Shown here piece by piece: positions 33,101 through 40,849 of a stretch of DNA of 64,000 bases. The stretch is from CAZJYI01 sp964550025 (GTDB lineage Bacteria; Verrucomicrobiota; Kiritimatiellia; UBA8416; CAYOBW01): contig CAZJYI010000009.1 in the NCBI GenBank assembly GCA_964550025.1, forward strand, positions 62,001 through 126,000, read 5' to 3'. The notes under the pieces are model-generated. The model saw only the letters and a program-made list of their open reading frames with translations. It made no database searches and had not been told where the DNA came from. Within the stretch, counting starts at the first letter, position 1, and each line of letters begins with the position of its first letter. The position numbers and the translations under genes are program-made.

Positions 33101-35048
33101 GGACTACGTTGTGCCTGCCCGGATTGCTGTATAGTTTGTCCACGGTGTCGTAGCGCACGACGTCCAGAGTCCAGTTGCCTACCAGGTATGCCGTGTTGTA
33201 TGCGATGTTGGCCACGATCACGGGCCAGAGGTAGCTGAGCCCGCCTGCCACGCCCTGTCCGAACTGGGCCAGCGACGTTGCCAGGGTGGACTGCGGGTAG
33301 TAGGTCATGAGTACCTTGCCGATGCCGTAGGCCACGAGCATCACGCCCACTTCCGTGCCGACGCGCACGGCCGCCGCCCCCGCGCCGTCGTCGTACCACG
33401 TGACCGCCGCGTCCGTCAGCATCTGCATGGCGATAAGCTCGCCGATGAGACTCTTGCTCTCGGGAATGGCCTTGTGCTTGTCCCAGAACGACCGCGTCTT
33501 CATCACGGCCTGCTGGTCGGCTTTGGGCAGGCGTTGCCACATCTCATGGCGTGCCCGGTTGGCCTGCTCGACCTGCTCCTGTACCATCTCTTTCACGATG
33601 CGCCGCAGGACCGGTCTGCGGTTTTCCGCAACGTCGAGCAGCTCGGGATAGCGGTTCACGACCAGGTCATAGTTGAACTTGCGCATCACCTGCTTGGTGA
33701 CTTCGTCGGGTGTGACGTCGACGATGTCGAGCCACTGGTGTCCCCGAACAGTGCGCAGTTGCGGAGCCGCCTTGCGGTCCAGGATGGGGTCGTAGATCTG
33801 CTGGCAGAATACGGCCTCGCTCTCGCTCAGGTTTCCCCCGTAGCGCGGCAGTCGGTGTGACGGCCGCGCAGCGCCCCTGTTCGCATTCGGCGCCGAGTTG
33901 CGCGGGTGGGTCCGCGCGGCGCGCGCGCCGGCCGTCGCTCCCGTTCCGCGGTGGAGCCGCTGCACGTTGCGCACGTAGCGGGCATTGCCGTTGATCAGGG
34001 CGTCTGCTTCCTTGAGATGGTTCTGGATGGCCTGCCTGAGGGCATCCTCCCGGCTGAGCCCCTGCGACATCAGGGCGTCAACCCGCTCCGACAGGGCCGT
34101 CTCGAGCGGCACATTGCGTAGCTTGATGTCCATGGCCTCGCGAACGGCGCGGGGATACTCGTTGCCGAGTTGTTTCATCACGACTCGCCGCGCCTTGTCG
34201 CTGCGCAGGAGATGCTTCGTGCCCTTCTTGAGCTTCTCCGCCGCGTTCATTTCGGAGGCGTACAGATTCCGCCAATCATCGAGCTGTCGCTCGGCCAGGT
34301 CGACGGCATGCCGCGCTTCGAACCTGGGATAGTCGTCTCCCAGTCCCATCACGGCGTCCGTGTGCGCCTTGCTGTAAACCGTGCCGTCCGTTCCGATCAG
34401 CTCGGCGGAGCCGGGGCGACTGGTGTTGTAGACGTCGACCCACCTGGCGGCGCCTCCCCGGTACTGATCGGGATGCGGAGCGGGTGTGCGGGACCAGGTG
34501 ACGACTTCCCCGGGCAGGGTGCTGCCCACGCGGCCCTGTTCCCCGATTTTGGCGTGGTAGATGCTGTCGAAGACGCGCTTGGCGTGGCGCGTGCCTTCGT
34601 CGGTGCCCTTCCACGTGAACTCCATGTCGGCCGCGAAGTTCTTGGGGGCGTCCGGGTCGAGCCACGACCCCGTATTGTTGATCCCCCAGACGTGTTCTTT
34701 GCCGCAGCCCTGTCGCCGCAGTGTCTCCGCCGTGATCTGTTTGCACTCTCGCACGACGGCGGCCCGATGGTTGTATGCGTCGGTCGTGATCCTCCGCATG
34801 TCGATGCCGTAGCGCTGGTTCTGCTTCTCGATCCACTGGAATACCTCCCAGTCCCTGACGATGGCATTCTTGCTTTCCAGGGACGGGGTGTAGTTCTCGA
34901 TCAGTCTCTGCACCCGGGCGATGTCTTCCATCGAGGGACGGGCGGCCGCCGGATGCGCTCCGGGCCACACGAGTGTGAAAACGGCGGCGAGGATCGACAC
35001 GTACAATGTCGCTCGCAGGCGAGAGAGAAGATGTCGCGTTCCGGTCAT
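30135..35048 (-). CDS. Giant secreted/membrane multidomain protein, unknown function
   Basis: 1,637-residue protein, not recognised as a whole. The ATG at 35048 opens a signal peptide (RATLYVSILAAVFTLVWPGA). Residues about 40-480 are a soluble, charged region without known motif; about 540-640 contains hydrophobic segments (VGVMLVAYGIGKVLM and GGLSYLWPVIVANIAYNTAYLVG) that could be transmembrane helices; about 860-1,220 is Ala/Glu/Lys-rich and strongly predicted coiled coil (for example EVAARIAEVRGRLDALRTRL); about 1,260-1,500 holds two or three PKD/Ig-like beta domains (VRVFDEGQ, LTVRDQLNPP); the last 110 residues form a separate beta domain ending GGRAGRNHFRRVK. Frame upstream of 35048 overlaps the divergent gene and is not protein-like. 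A surface, adhesive or secretion-related role is possible but only inferred. Confidence 0.75.
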   Translation of the reverse strand: MTGTRHLLSRLRATLYVSILAAVFTLVWPGAHPAAARPSMEDIARVQRLIENYTPSLESKNAIVRDWEVFQWIEKQNQRYGIDMRRITTDAYNHRAAVVRECKQITAETLRRQGCGKEHVWGINNTGSWLDPDAPKNFAADMEFTWKGTDEGTRHAKRVFDSIYHAKIGEQGRVGSTLPGEVVTWSRTPAPHPDQYRGGAARWVDVYNTSRPGSAELIGTDGTVYSKAHTDAVMGLGDDYPRFEARHAVDLAERQLDDWRNLYASEMNAAEKLKKGTKHLLRSDKARRVVMKQLGNEYPRAVREAMDIKLRNVPLETALSERVDALMSQGLSREDALRQAIQNHLKEADALINGNARYVRNVQRLHRGTGATAGARAARTHPRNSAPNANRGAARPSHRLPRYGGNLSESEAVFCQQIYDPILDRKAAPQLRTVRGHQWLDIVDVTPDEVTKQVMRKFNYDLVVNRYPELLDVAENRRPVLRRIVKEMVQEQVEQANRARHEMWQRLPKADQQAVMKTRSFWDKHKAIPESKSLIGELIAMQMLTDAAVTWYDDGAGAAAVRVGTEVGVMLVAYGIGKVLMTYYPQSTLATSLAQFGQGVAGGLSYLWPVIVANIAYNTAYLVGNWTLDVVRYDTVDKLYSNPGRHNVVLDYWTFLNNHYLPKKGITIKANRGNLVAVFPEQNDLVTSVYAFKTWYNQNAVFNQNISMTTHYGYDAWLYMEQAALKDWEVSFNKLKGQIQEQLQIEVAEDCEKLAQFEAYCLSLIKAGDVRDPWPRCMVLGHEVDPQVPKAGRPVTVTTKIAVFGTPLLDTDLKLVQNASLGTWQADQLTEEESVTFGKDKLLEIHTFEHEFEVPLDAGRADPAMVLCQTAVTTAPGDKSDALQFAFPLEGSVAADIEGLRTAAARARALANEVRDLCQKAGWEVMSAEALLGDIVKEAQAKEAKALRFEETVKALTQVPVTVAGLKADAEKAAENLAKAAHSTEELALELANKLKAVKDADTTEERRRIYTEMESEGPKLKAQLETGRELLEKARTAARQAAAQRDKLKAVAEATGATGGTEGGADGAGDTETARKATAHLDKAEELVATARTKLAEIADVKSEAASILAGARSKLAGTGEAGASLLEQMTAIYEGIVSTEASVAGLPDEVAARIAEVRGRLDALRTRLSEATELMQEIMAAAGLGKDVLARVYEDAEMAEFMAELAQTYFERLKKAAMQGALCIALAEDLLKAPIQITVTADREGAEGRVVSASADVTGGEGQTRCEWTDSDGGQQTGPRYRRAFDSPGTKTLTVRVFDEGQHAATPKVETARVRVYARLKGSITGPSRAERGPPVQLSSDIRGGKTPLSYEWKNERGQVFTTKGMKLGTTKGDERRVTLTVRDQLNPPQELHLSKVVEILDPELAITRLTVSPPNIQPGKSATVTAHFRANDLSEEDAVTVSSRLWMESAPGTGRGYDNNSTRKLAQGRVHRHSATLPTRKDAEEGAIRITARVTAKGKTAEKTTTARIKKIISVEEATMGQMAGTYNVSDPERSLSQYRCHAYLYKSGKGKAKELLDGKLGKPNHPKAVDANGYHEVNWSYKNNVFIFDWTAGGKYSGNGYFKGTVKGNTDNFTLSGHWAGGRAGRNHFRRVK

Positions 35049-35163
35049 AGCATCACCGCTGCGCTCCATTGGGGGTACATAGCAGGACGCACACGCTGTG
35101 TCAAGTTCGCTGTGGCAACTCGGTCCGGACATGGTAGAATGCGCGTCGAACAGGAGGGTGCCC

Positions 35164-36702
35164 ATGTGGACGATGCAAGATGCCGTTAGTATGCTGGATA
35201 GCAAGCGGGCGGGCGTTGGACTGATCCTCGTCCTGTCCGTGCTGTGCCTTGTGCTGCAAAGCGAGATTCCCGGGTTTGTGGACGGACACCACGGTAGGTT
35301 GTCGGCACACGGCCTGGTGCTCGCCGCGAACATGTCGCTGGCGCAGCGCGGTTTCACCTTCGACAGCGCGAGTGTGCATGCTGACGGGACGGTGATCCGG
35401 ACACCCTACAATCGGTTTCCGACGACGTCATTTCTGCTCGTCAAGGCCGCCATGGGCCTGGCCGGGGGCAATATGCGGCTGGAGATCCTCTTTGCCCGGG
35501 TGGTCATGATGCTGTTCTTCCTGGGGGCGCTGCTGTGCGCCTACCTGGGATTGTACCATGTTCTGCGCGGCTCACTCGCAGCCGCGTCCGCGGCGCTGTT
35601 GACGTTCGCGTCATGGTATCTCAACAAGTACAACGACATGGTCTTCAACGATATCCCGACGCTCTTCGGGATGCTCCTCTGTTTTCACGGTATGGTCGTG
35701 CACACCGTGCACGGCAAGCGCCTGCAGTTGTACGTGAAGGGGTTGGTCGCAGTGGGTTTCGGCTGGCAGAGCCTGGCCCTCCTGGCGCCCTATGCCGCGT
35801 TCGGATTCATCCGATGCATTGTGCAACGGCGGCCGTTCCCGCGCATCATCTTCTGCCATGAAGCCCTCGCGGGGCTCGCGGCACTCGCCGCCGCTTCCGG
35901 CGTGCTCGCGTTCAACGTCTTGAACGAAGCCGCGGTTACGGGGCAGGAGCTTCGCGAGACGAGTACCTTCCGTTCAGCCCAGTTCAGGACGGGCATGGAC
36001 GCGGCCCAGTCTGAAAAGTACAGCCGGTACCTGGAGCCGGGCCGCTTCACCCGGCAGCAATTCTACCGGGTGGGCCGGATGTGCTACCCCGGCCCCGTTC
36101 GCCCGGACGATCACGCCCTGCGGCAGCGTGTCTTCCAGGCCTACGGTGTCATTGCCTGCCTTGCCGCTCTCGCTGCTGCCGTCCTTCTCAGGCAGCCTGT
36201 TCTGACGTTCACGCTCTTGTGTTCGGGTGTCCTCTGGGCCGTTCCCATGCGGGCCTTCACCGCGTTTCACAATTTCCAGAGCATCTTCTACGTGGGGTTT
36301 CCTCTGGTCCTGTTCTGGGGCGGTTCCGCCGCGGTCTCGCGCTGGGGACGCCGTCTGCTTCCGGCCCTGCTGGGCGTCGCGGCTGTCGCATTCCTGGTGT
36401 CTTACGTCTCGATGCAGGCCGAGAAGGCTCGCGAGGCGGAGTGGACGCGGCACGTGACGGAGGATTTCCAGGCCATCGTCGGCATTACGGGAGCAGATAG
36501 GAGAATCCTCGTCTCGGCTGTTCCTTACCATCTCGTCGTCGGTCGCGCCCGGGACTACTACCTGTCGGGCAATTACCTGGCCCCCGCCCAGCAGGCGGAG
36601 TTCGCCATCTCCGCCAACCCGAAGCACAAACCGCACTCCCTCACTCCCGGGAACAGTTGCCTGTTCCTGGCGGAGCGGGTCGCGTCGACACCGGAGAACT
36701 GA
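35164..36702 (+). CDS. Multi-pass membrane protein (GT-C-like fold possible)
   Basis: Integral membrane protein of 512 residues. ATG 35164 is preferred because AGGAGGGTG lies just before it; a start 22 codons earlier gives a polar extension overlapping the divergent giant gene. About ten hydrophobic segments are visible, from LILVLSVLCLVLQ (near residue 20) to LLPALLGVAAVAFLVSYV (near 410), followed by a soluble C-terminal tail of about 90 residues. An early periplasmic-type loop with HHGRLSAH and TPYNRFPTTSF resembles the arrangement of GT-C glycosyltransferases of the dolichol-phosphate-mannosyltransferase type, but no diagnostic Asp-Glu pair is certain. The downstream Fe-S protein gene begins 5 bases after its stop. 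Confidence 0.75.
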   Translation: MWTMQDAVSMLDSKRAGVGLILVLSVLCLVLQSEIPGFVDGHHGRLSAHGLVLAANMSLAQRGFTFDSASVHADGTVIRTPYNRFPTTSFLLVKAAMGLAGGNMRLEILFARVVMMLFFLGALLCAYLGLYHVLRGSLAAASAALLTFASWYLNKYNDMVFNDIPTLFGMLLCFHGMVVHTVHGKRLQLYVKGLVAVGFGWQSLALLAPYAAFGFIRCIVQRRPFPRIIFCHEALAGLAALAAASGVLAFNVLNEAAVTGQELRETSTFRSAQFRTGMDAAQSEKYSRYLEPGRFTRQQFYRVGRMCYPGPVRPDDHALRQRVFQAYGVIACLAALAAAVLLRQPVLTFTLLCSGVLWAVPMRAFTAFHNFQSIFYVGFPLVLFWGGSAAVSRWGRRLLPALLGVAAVAFLVSYVSMQAEKAREAEWTRHVTEDFQAIVGITGADRRILVSAVPYHLVVGRARDYYLSGNYLAPAQQAEFAISANPKHKPHSLTPGNSCLFLAERVASTPEN

Positions 36703-36707
36703 GAACG

Positions 36708-37508
36708 ATGTGCGAGTTCTGCGCAAAGCACGGCGAGGGACGAACCTGGTACCTCCGGGCACGCAACTACTCCGCCGACCTCGTGAAGAACAGCCGGCGG
36801 TTTCGGGATATGCTCCAGTGGCTGCTCACGAAGACGTACCCGGACAAGTCCGGCCTTGCTGCCGCGCGGACCTTTCTCCGCCTGCCACTCGTGGGCCGGG
36901 CCGCCCGCCGCATGGCAACACACCGCATGAAACGAGACCATTTCGGGCAGGTCCTGGCGATCGAAGACGTGCACAAGGTGTTCCGGCTCGCGGACACCAT
37001 TACCTGCTACCCCTGTGTCTGCCGACGAATGCTGGGCGTCGGCCGCGGCCGGCGCCTCGGCCTCGTACTCGGCAATTTCATGCGCGAGCTCCAGGACGAC
37101 AGTCCCGATTTCGGTTCGACAAGCGGCGAGAGCCTCACGCCCGAACAGGCCTCGCAGAGAGTCTCCGAGCTCGAACGCGAAGGGCTCGTGCACACGATCT
37201 GGACGATAGACACGCCTTTCATTGTCGGCATCTGCAGTTGCCGTCCCGGGGAGTGCCTGGCAATGGAAATGACCAACGATTTGCGAACCAAGGTGATGTT
37301 CAAGGCCGAGCAGCTGTTCGAAATCGATGAAACGCTGTGTAACGGTTGCGGCAAGTGTATGGAAACGTGCTATTTCGGCGCGATCGCGCTGCCGGACGGC
37401 ACCGGGATCTGCCGCATCGACGCGACCCATTGCTACGGCTGCGGTCTGTGCCGTGCCGCCTGCCCTGTGGACGCGCCGCGGCGCGCCGGCGTGCCCGAGG
37501 TGTTCTGA
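36708..37508 (+). CDS. 4Fe-4S ferredoxin-type protein
   Basis: 266-residue iron-sulfur protein starting at ATG 36708 (GGAG upstream, 5 bases after the membrane-protein stop, so coupled). The C-terminal 70 residues hold a two-cluster ferredoxin domain with CNGCGKCMETC and CYGCGLCRAACP. Additional Cys groups occur at the N-terminus (CEFCAKH), in the middle (CYPCVCR) and before the ferredoxin domain (CSCRPGEC), which could ligate a further cluster. There is no signal peptide or membrane segment. Probable electron carrier or oxidoreductase subunit; partner not evident from neighbours. Confidence 0.82.
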   Translation: MCEFCAKHGEGRTWYLRARNYSADLVKNSRRFRDMLQWLLTKTYPDKSGLAAARTFLRLPLVGRAARRMATHRMKRDHFGQVLAIEDVHKVFRLADTITCYPCVCRRMLGVGRGRRLGLVLGNFMRELQDDSPDFGSTSGESLTPEQASQRVSELEREGLVHTIWTIDTPFIVGICSCRPGECLAMEMTNDLRTKVMFKAEQLFEIDETLCNGCGKCMETCYFGAIALPDGTGICRIDATHCYGCGLCRAACPVDAPRRAGVPEVF

Positions 37509-37848
37509 CGGCGGAGAGAGCGATACGGCCCGGGACCTGGCGGCTGCATGGTTACGACGCTGATAGCGGGAGAGAGAAACCGCAGAATGATGAACACTGA
37601 ATGATGAATGCTCAAATGCGAGGCCTGTCTCCGCGCGTGCCCTTCCCCTCTCACTTCGACATTGAGTATTCAGCGTTCGATATTCGATATTCCCCATCCC
37701 CGAAAACGCACACCCGCGAAACTGCGCTCCAGTCTCGCAAAGAGGCAATAAAGACCTATACTGTATCGTTGGCTATTGGAAGAGGACGGCGAACTCTGCC
37801 CGCCGACAGGGCGCAACGCTCCCGTCCGCAACAGAATAGGAGCACTCC
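37509..37848. other. Intergenic spacer with short periodic repeats (340 bases)
   Basis: No gene seen. It contains two short quasi-periodic AT-rich stretches: around 37587-37620 (repeats of TGATGAA/TGAATGATGAA type) and around 37658-37695 (ATTCGATATTCGATATTC type), similar in style to heptad arrays found elsewhere in the window. A -10-like TATACT at 37757-37762 could serve the following gene, with a poor -35. Confidence 0.5.
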
Positions 37849-38553
37849 ATGCGAAGAAAGTTGCCGGTACTCAGTTTTCTGTCCGTCATGCTGGTTCTCA
37901 CCTGTGCCGCGCGCGCCCAGCGTCCGCCGCGCCGCGGTCCGCGCACGCAGCAGTCACCCGCCCGGGAAAACCCGGAAGCCAAAGGCAAGGATGCGGCCGA
38001 GCAGAAGATCCTCGACATCCTGGCGGACATGCATGCGAACCAGCGGCGCGGCATGATGAACGTCCCGACCGACGACGGGCGCCTGCTCCGTATGCTGGTC
38101 GAGATGTCCGGCGCGAAGCACGTAGTGGAAATCGGCACATCAAACGGCTACTCGGGCCTCTGGATGTGTCTCGGCCTCCGCATGACGGGCGGCAAACTCA
38201 CCACCTACGAGATCGACGCCGGCCGCGCAAAACTGGCACGGGAGAACTTCGAACGGGCGGGTGTCTCCGAGCTGGTCAACCTGGTCGAAGGTGATGCTCA
38301 CAAGGAGATTGTGAAGCTCGCGGGTAAGATCGACATCGTGTTTCTCGATGCCGACAAGGAAGGCTATCTCGACTATCTTGACAAGCTGTTGCCGAAGCTG
38401 CGCCCCGGCGGTCTCATTGCCGCGCACAACGTGCGGTCGCACGGCAGTTCGATGAAGCCGTTTCTCGACGCCATCCGTGCCAAACCCGAGCTGGAGACGC
38501 TCTTCCTGCACATGGACGCCGCCGGCGTGAGTGTGACGATGAAGAAGCGGTAG
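37849..38553 (+). CDS. Exported O-methyltransferase-like protein
   Basis: SAM-dependent O-methyltransferase fold of the caffeoyl-CoA OMT/catechol OMT type (family 3), 234 residues. Core motifs: motif I VVEIGTSNGYSGLW, motif II-like TYEIDAG, and DIVFLDADKEGYLDYLD with the acidic metal-binding residues, then GGLIAAHNV. An apparent signal peptide precedes the enzyme (RRKLPVLSFLSVMLVLTCAARAQ) with an A-R-A cleavage site and a disordered Pro/Arg/Gln linker of about 30 residues, so the enzyme is predicted to be exported. That is odd for a SAM-dependent enzyme and raises the question of substrate and cofactor supply. Fold assignment is firm, localisation inferred. Confidence 0.85.
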   Translation: MRRKLPVLSFLSVMLVLTCAARAQRPPRRGPRTQQSPARENPEAKGKDAAEQKILDILADMHANQRRGMMNVPTDDGRLLRMLVEMSGAKHVVEIGTSNGYSGLWMCLGLRMTGGKLTTYEIDAGRAKLARENFERAGVSELVNLVEGDAHKEIVKLAGKIDIVFLDADKEGYLDYLDKLLPKLRPGGLIAAHNVRSHGSSMKPFLDAIRAKPELETLFLHMDAAGVSVTMKKR

Positions 38554-38590
38554 CGTCTGTCCGGCCACAACCGGCGGACGGCTGAGTTGT

Positions 38591-39055
38591 CTATCGCACC
38601 TGGTCTCGCCGCGACACCGGGAACTTGTCTGCCAGCGACATTCTCGGGAAGTACACCTTGTTTGATGACGCGTTGTATCGCTCGAACTCCGACACGTACC
38701 TGTATACGTACATCGTCGCCGTGTCGAACCCCCGGATGCGCATCTCCAACTCACCCAGGGGCCTGAACGCCGGAATGAGGATGTGTTCCCCAAGGCGGGG
38801 CGTGTCTTTCTGGATCCGCCCGCAGCCGATCTGGTTGCGCTCACTCTCGCACCCGTAGGAAGTGTGGCCTTCCCGGGTCTTGCCCGGATCGTCGGGATAC
38901 TTCTCGCGGACATAGCGTGCCGCCGAACCGCTGCAACTGAAACAGATGAACTCCTGCCTCACGAAGTACTTTGTTGTGCGCAACAGGCAGTAGATTCCGA
39001 TGTACGCAGCGGCGGCTGCCAGGCTGGCAACAGCGAGTTTCTTTCGTGGTTTCAT
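38591..39055 (-). CDS. Small membrane-anchored hypothetical protein
   Basis: 154-residue protein, not recognised. From ATG 39055 it has a basic N-terminus, one membrane segment (VASLAAAAAYIGIYCLL, about 7-24) and a soluble domain with several Cys (FICFSCSG, YGCESE, QIGCGR) that may form disulfides outside the cytoplasm. The remainder has no known motif. The ribosome site is weak (GGGTG). It is convergent with the O-methyltransferase gene. Confidence 0.55.
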   Translation of the reverse strand: MKPRKKLAVASLAAAAAYIGIYCLLRTTKYFVRQEFICFSCSGSAARYVREKYPDDPGKTREGHTSYGCESERNQIGCGRIQKDTPRLGEHILIPAFRPLGELEMRIRGFDTATMYVYRYVSEFERYNASSNKVYFPRMSLADKFPVSRRDQVR

Positions 39056-39196
39056 TTCTGCACCCTGTCTTCGGTACCCATGGTACCGGCAGGCACAGGC
39101 AGCAACAAGCGGAGTCCTTTTGCGTTTGACCCCTTGACCCGCACGACGCACAATTGCCGTTACACACCCACACCACCAATCTGCAAGGAGTCTCCA

Positions 39197-39362
39197 ATGA
39201 AGCCGTTCCCCGTCCTCTCACGAATCTGGATAGCCGTTGCCGTTGTCGGCTTGTGCGGCCGCGTGTCTGCGCAGACGACCCTGACGTGGACCGGAGGCGG
39301 GGGTGATCACTAACGGGGCCGGGACAACGGATTTCACGTTCACGATGCTGCTCGTGAAGTAA
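39197..39362 (+). pseudogene. Remnant of a secreted repeat protein
   Basis: ATG 39197 has a good AAGGAG site and a complete signal peptide (RIWIAVAVVGLCGRVSAQ) followed by TTLTWTGGGGDH, the way autotransporter-like beta-strand repeat proteins begin (T-W-x-GGGGD-N). After 38 codons it hits TAA (39311-39313). In the next frame the sequence reads NGAGTTDFTFTMLLVK and stop, which looks like the C-terminal end of a secreted protein. I interpret this as one gene that lost its middle and kept both ends in different frames. Confidence 0.55.
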
Positions 39363-39379
39363 ACGAAGGAGAACGGCGG

Positions 39380-39820
39380 ATGAACATGGATGTGCGAGGA
39401 TGGGGAGCGGCTATGTGCGCAGGTATGGCCCTCTGCGCGATAGTTGCGGGCTGCACACCCCGTCGCGAGACCGTGCCGCCACGCGACGACAGGGTCGCGA
39501 TCGAGCGGGACCCTGCGAACCCTTCGAACGTCCTCGTCACGATCACGTTCCTGAATCCCGAACAGACGCTCGAAGAGGGGGTGGTTGTCAACTACCACTC
39601 GGTCTTCCTGGAGCGACCCGACGACGCTGCGGGAACCAACGTGCTTCTTGGACTCTCTCCCGGCCCCGAAGCCGATGTGTCCACGTGCCGTTTCAGCATC
39701 CCTCAAACCGAAGTGGGCAGGTGTCGAGTGTCACTCAGCGGCGTCGAAAACAAGCCCATCGGAGAGGCCGTGGTCGGGAGGGTGATCGATCTGGGCGCTT
39801 CAACGGCAGCGCAACGGTAA
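39380..39820 (+). CDS. Small lipoprotein of unknown function
   Basis: 146-residue lipoprotein with signal peptide and lipobox IVAGC (Cys near residue 25), preceded by a good GGAGAACGG ribosome site. The mature part has a beta-sandwich-like pattern (VLVTITFLNPEQTLEEGVVVNYHSVFLE) and one Cys pair (STCRFSI and GRCRVSL) that could form a disulfide. Family not recognised. It directly follows the secreted-protein remnant. Confidence 0.7.
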   Translation: MNMDVRGWGAAMCAGMALCAIVAGCTPRRETVPPRDDRVAIERDPANPSNVLVTITFLNPEQTLEEGVVVNYHSVFLERPDDAAGTNVLLGLSPGPEADVSTCRFSIPQTEVGRCRVSLSGVENKPIGEAVVGRVIDLGASTAAQR

Positions 39821-39981
39821 GAGACGGGGCTCAGCACATTCGCGTTGTGATCCGCGTACGTGCTGGTGGGGGGAGCGTAGAGAGGGGGGCCACTCGCTCA
39901 TGCTCGTGGTTACAGGGACGAATGCAAAAGAAAGAGGCGATGCCCCGGCATCGCCTCTCTTCAACTTCGCTACAACGCCGC

Positions 39982-40701
39982 TTATGGGAAGACCAGCTTC
40001 GGGTTCGTGTGGCGGACGCCGTCGTTGTCGTGGAAATTGGCGACCTCGGTAATGATGGCGCCCTCGGGGCCGCCGATCTGCGAGTGGCGCGCCGTCGGCC
40101 GGTTGAGCTGGACGTACCCGCCCGGCCCCGTCTTCTCGGCATGGAATACCGTGGCTGAGGCCCGCTGACTTTCCGGCATCATCTCCTTGATGCCCGGGGT
40201 CGGGTCGCCTTCGCCGATAATGTAGGACAGTCCGTGGCGTACCAGCCACCCTTCCATCTTCGGGAGGGCTTTTCCCGTGGCCAGGTGGTAGTGCTCCGGG
40301 AGCATCTGGTTGGGGAGCAGGAAGAGGTCCATCAGCATGAAGCGGTTGCCCTTTTCCTCCGCCTCGTTGTTGACGAACATGTTGGCCGCCAGGCCCAGCC
40401 GCGTGAACTCGCCGATGCCGTAGTCCGACACCCAGAGCTTCTCGCGCGCATCGCTAAACATCGGATAGCCGTGGTACTTCATCACGGCGATGTAGGCGTC
40501 CTTGCCCTTCTCGACGTCGAACTTCCCGTTGCGATAGAATGATTTGTTGTCGAACTGCAGCTCTTTCGGCACGCCCGCTCCTTTCTTCGCATGTGCGCCG
40601 CAGGCACCGCAGCCTGCCAGGCTCCTCGCGGTACCCATCCCCAGCGCCGCCATTCCGACTCCGGCCGATTTCAGAAGTGTGCGTCTGTCAATGTCTGTCA
40701 T
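39982..40701 (-). CDS. Tat-exported cupin protein (sugar-isomerase-like)
   Basis: 239-residue cupin with a classical twin-arginine signal (DRRTLLKSAGVGMAALG), so exported folded and probably with its metal. ATG 40701 is preferred (GGAGAAGG upstream). Metal-binding cupin motifs are visible: PNQMLPEHYHLATGKALPKMEGW, giving two His and a Glu, and a later His in ARHSQIGG. The pattern resembles D-lyxose isomerase-type cupins, but identity is not certain. A Cys cluster GCGACGAH lies at the signal cleavage region. It lies just downstream of the BMC-regulon kinase gene, separated by a long hairpin repeat. Confidence 0.75.
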   Translation of the reverse strand: MTDIDRRTLLKSAGVGMAALGMGTARSLAGCGACGAHAKKGAGVPKELQFDNKSFYRNGKFDVEKGKDAYIAVMKYHGYPMFSDAREKLWVSDYGIGEFTRLGLAANMFVNNEAEEKGNRFMLMDLFLLPNQMLPEHYHLATGKALPKMEGWLVRHGLSYIIGEGDPTPGIKEMMPESQRASATVFHAEKTGPGGYVQLNRPTARHSQIGGPEGAIITEVANFHDNDGVRHTNPKLVFP

Positions 40702-40722
40702 CGTCCTTCTCCTTCCATCCCT

Positions 40723-40814
40723 GGGGTCAGACCTTGAATTAATACTTAACGACACCTGCCGGCGTTCGGTCAGCAGTGGCGTCCACGTTAAGTATTAATT
40801 CAAGGTCTGACCCC
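40723..40814. repeat. Long perfect inverted repeat (GGGGTCAGACC family), copy 1
   Basis: Two perfect 29-base arms (40723-40751 and 40786-40814) around a 34-base loop. The outer 15 bases, GGGGTCAGACCTTGA, are shared with copy 2 at 48726-48817; the inner part of the arm (attaatacttaacg) is different in the two copies but still perfectly complementary within each. This is typical of REP-like elements mobilised by REP-associated tyrosine transposases (none in window). Confidence 0.85.
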
Positions 40815-40849
40815 GATTTGTGTTTTTCTCTACACGCCTGATTGTAATG

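Noticed and set aside
30153..33134. 993-codon plus-strand open frame opposite the giant secreted protein gene
   Set aside because: Composition is that of a GC-rich shadow frame (Arg/Gly/Leu/His), with no signal or domain; the minus-strand protein has signal peptide and coherent domains.
36708..37508. Ferredoxin partner of the PduS-like reductase
   Set aside because: It is 16 kb away in a different unit with a membrane-protein gene; no link in the sequence.
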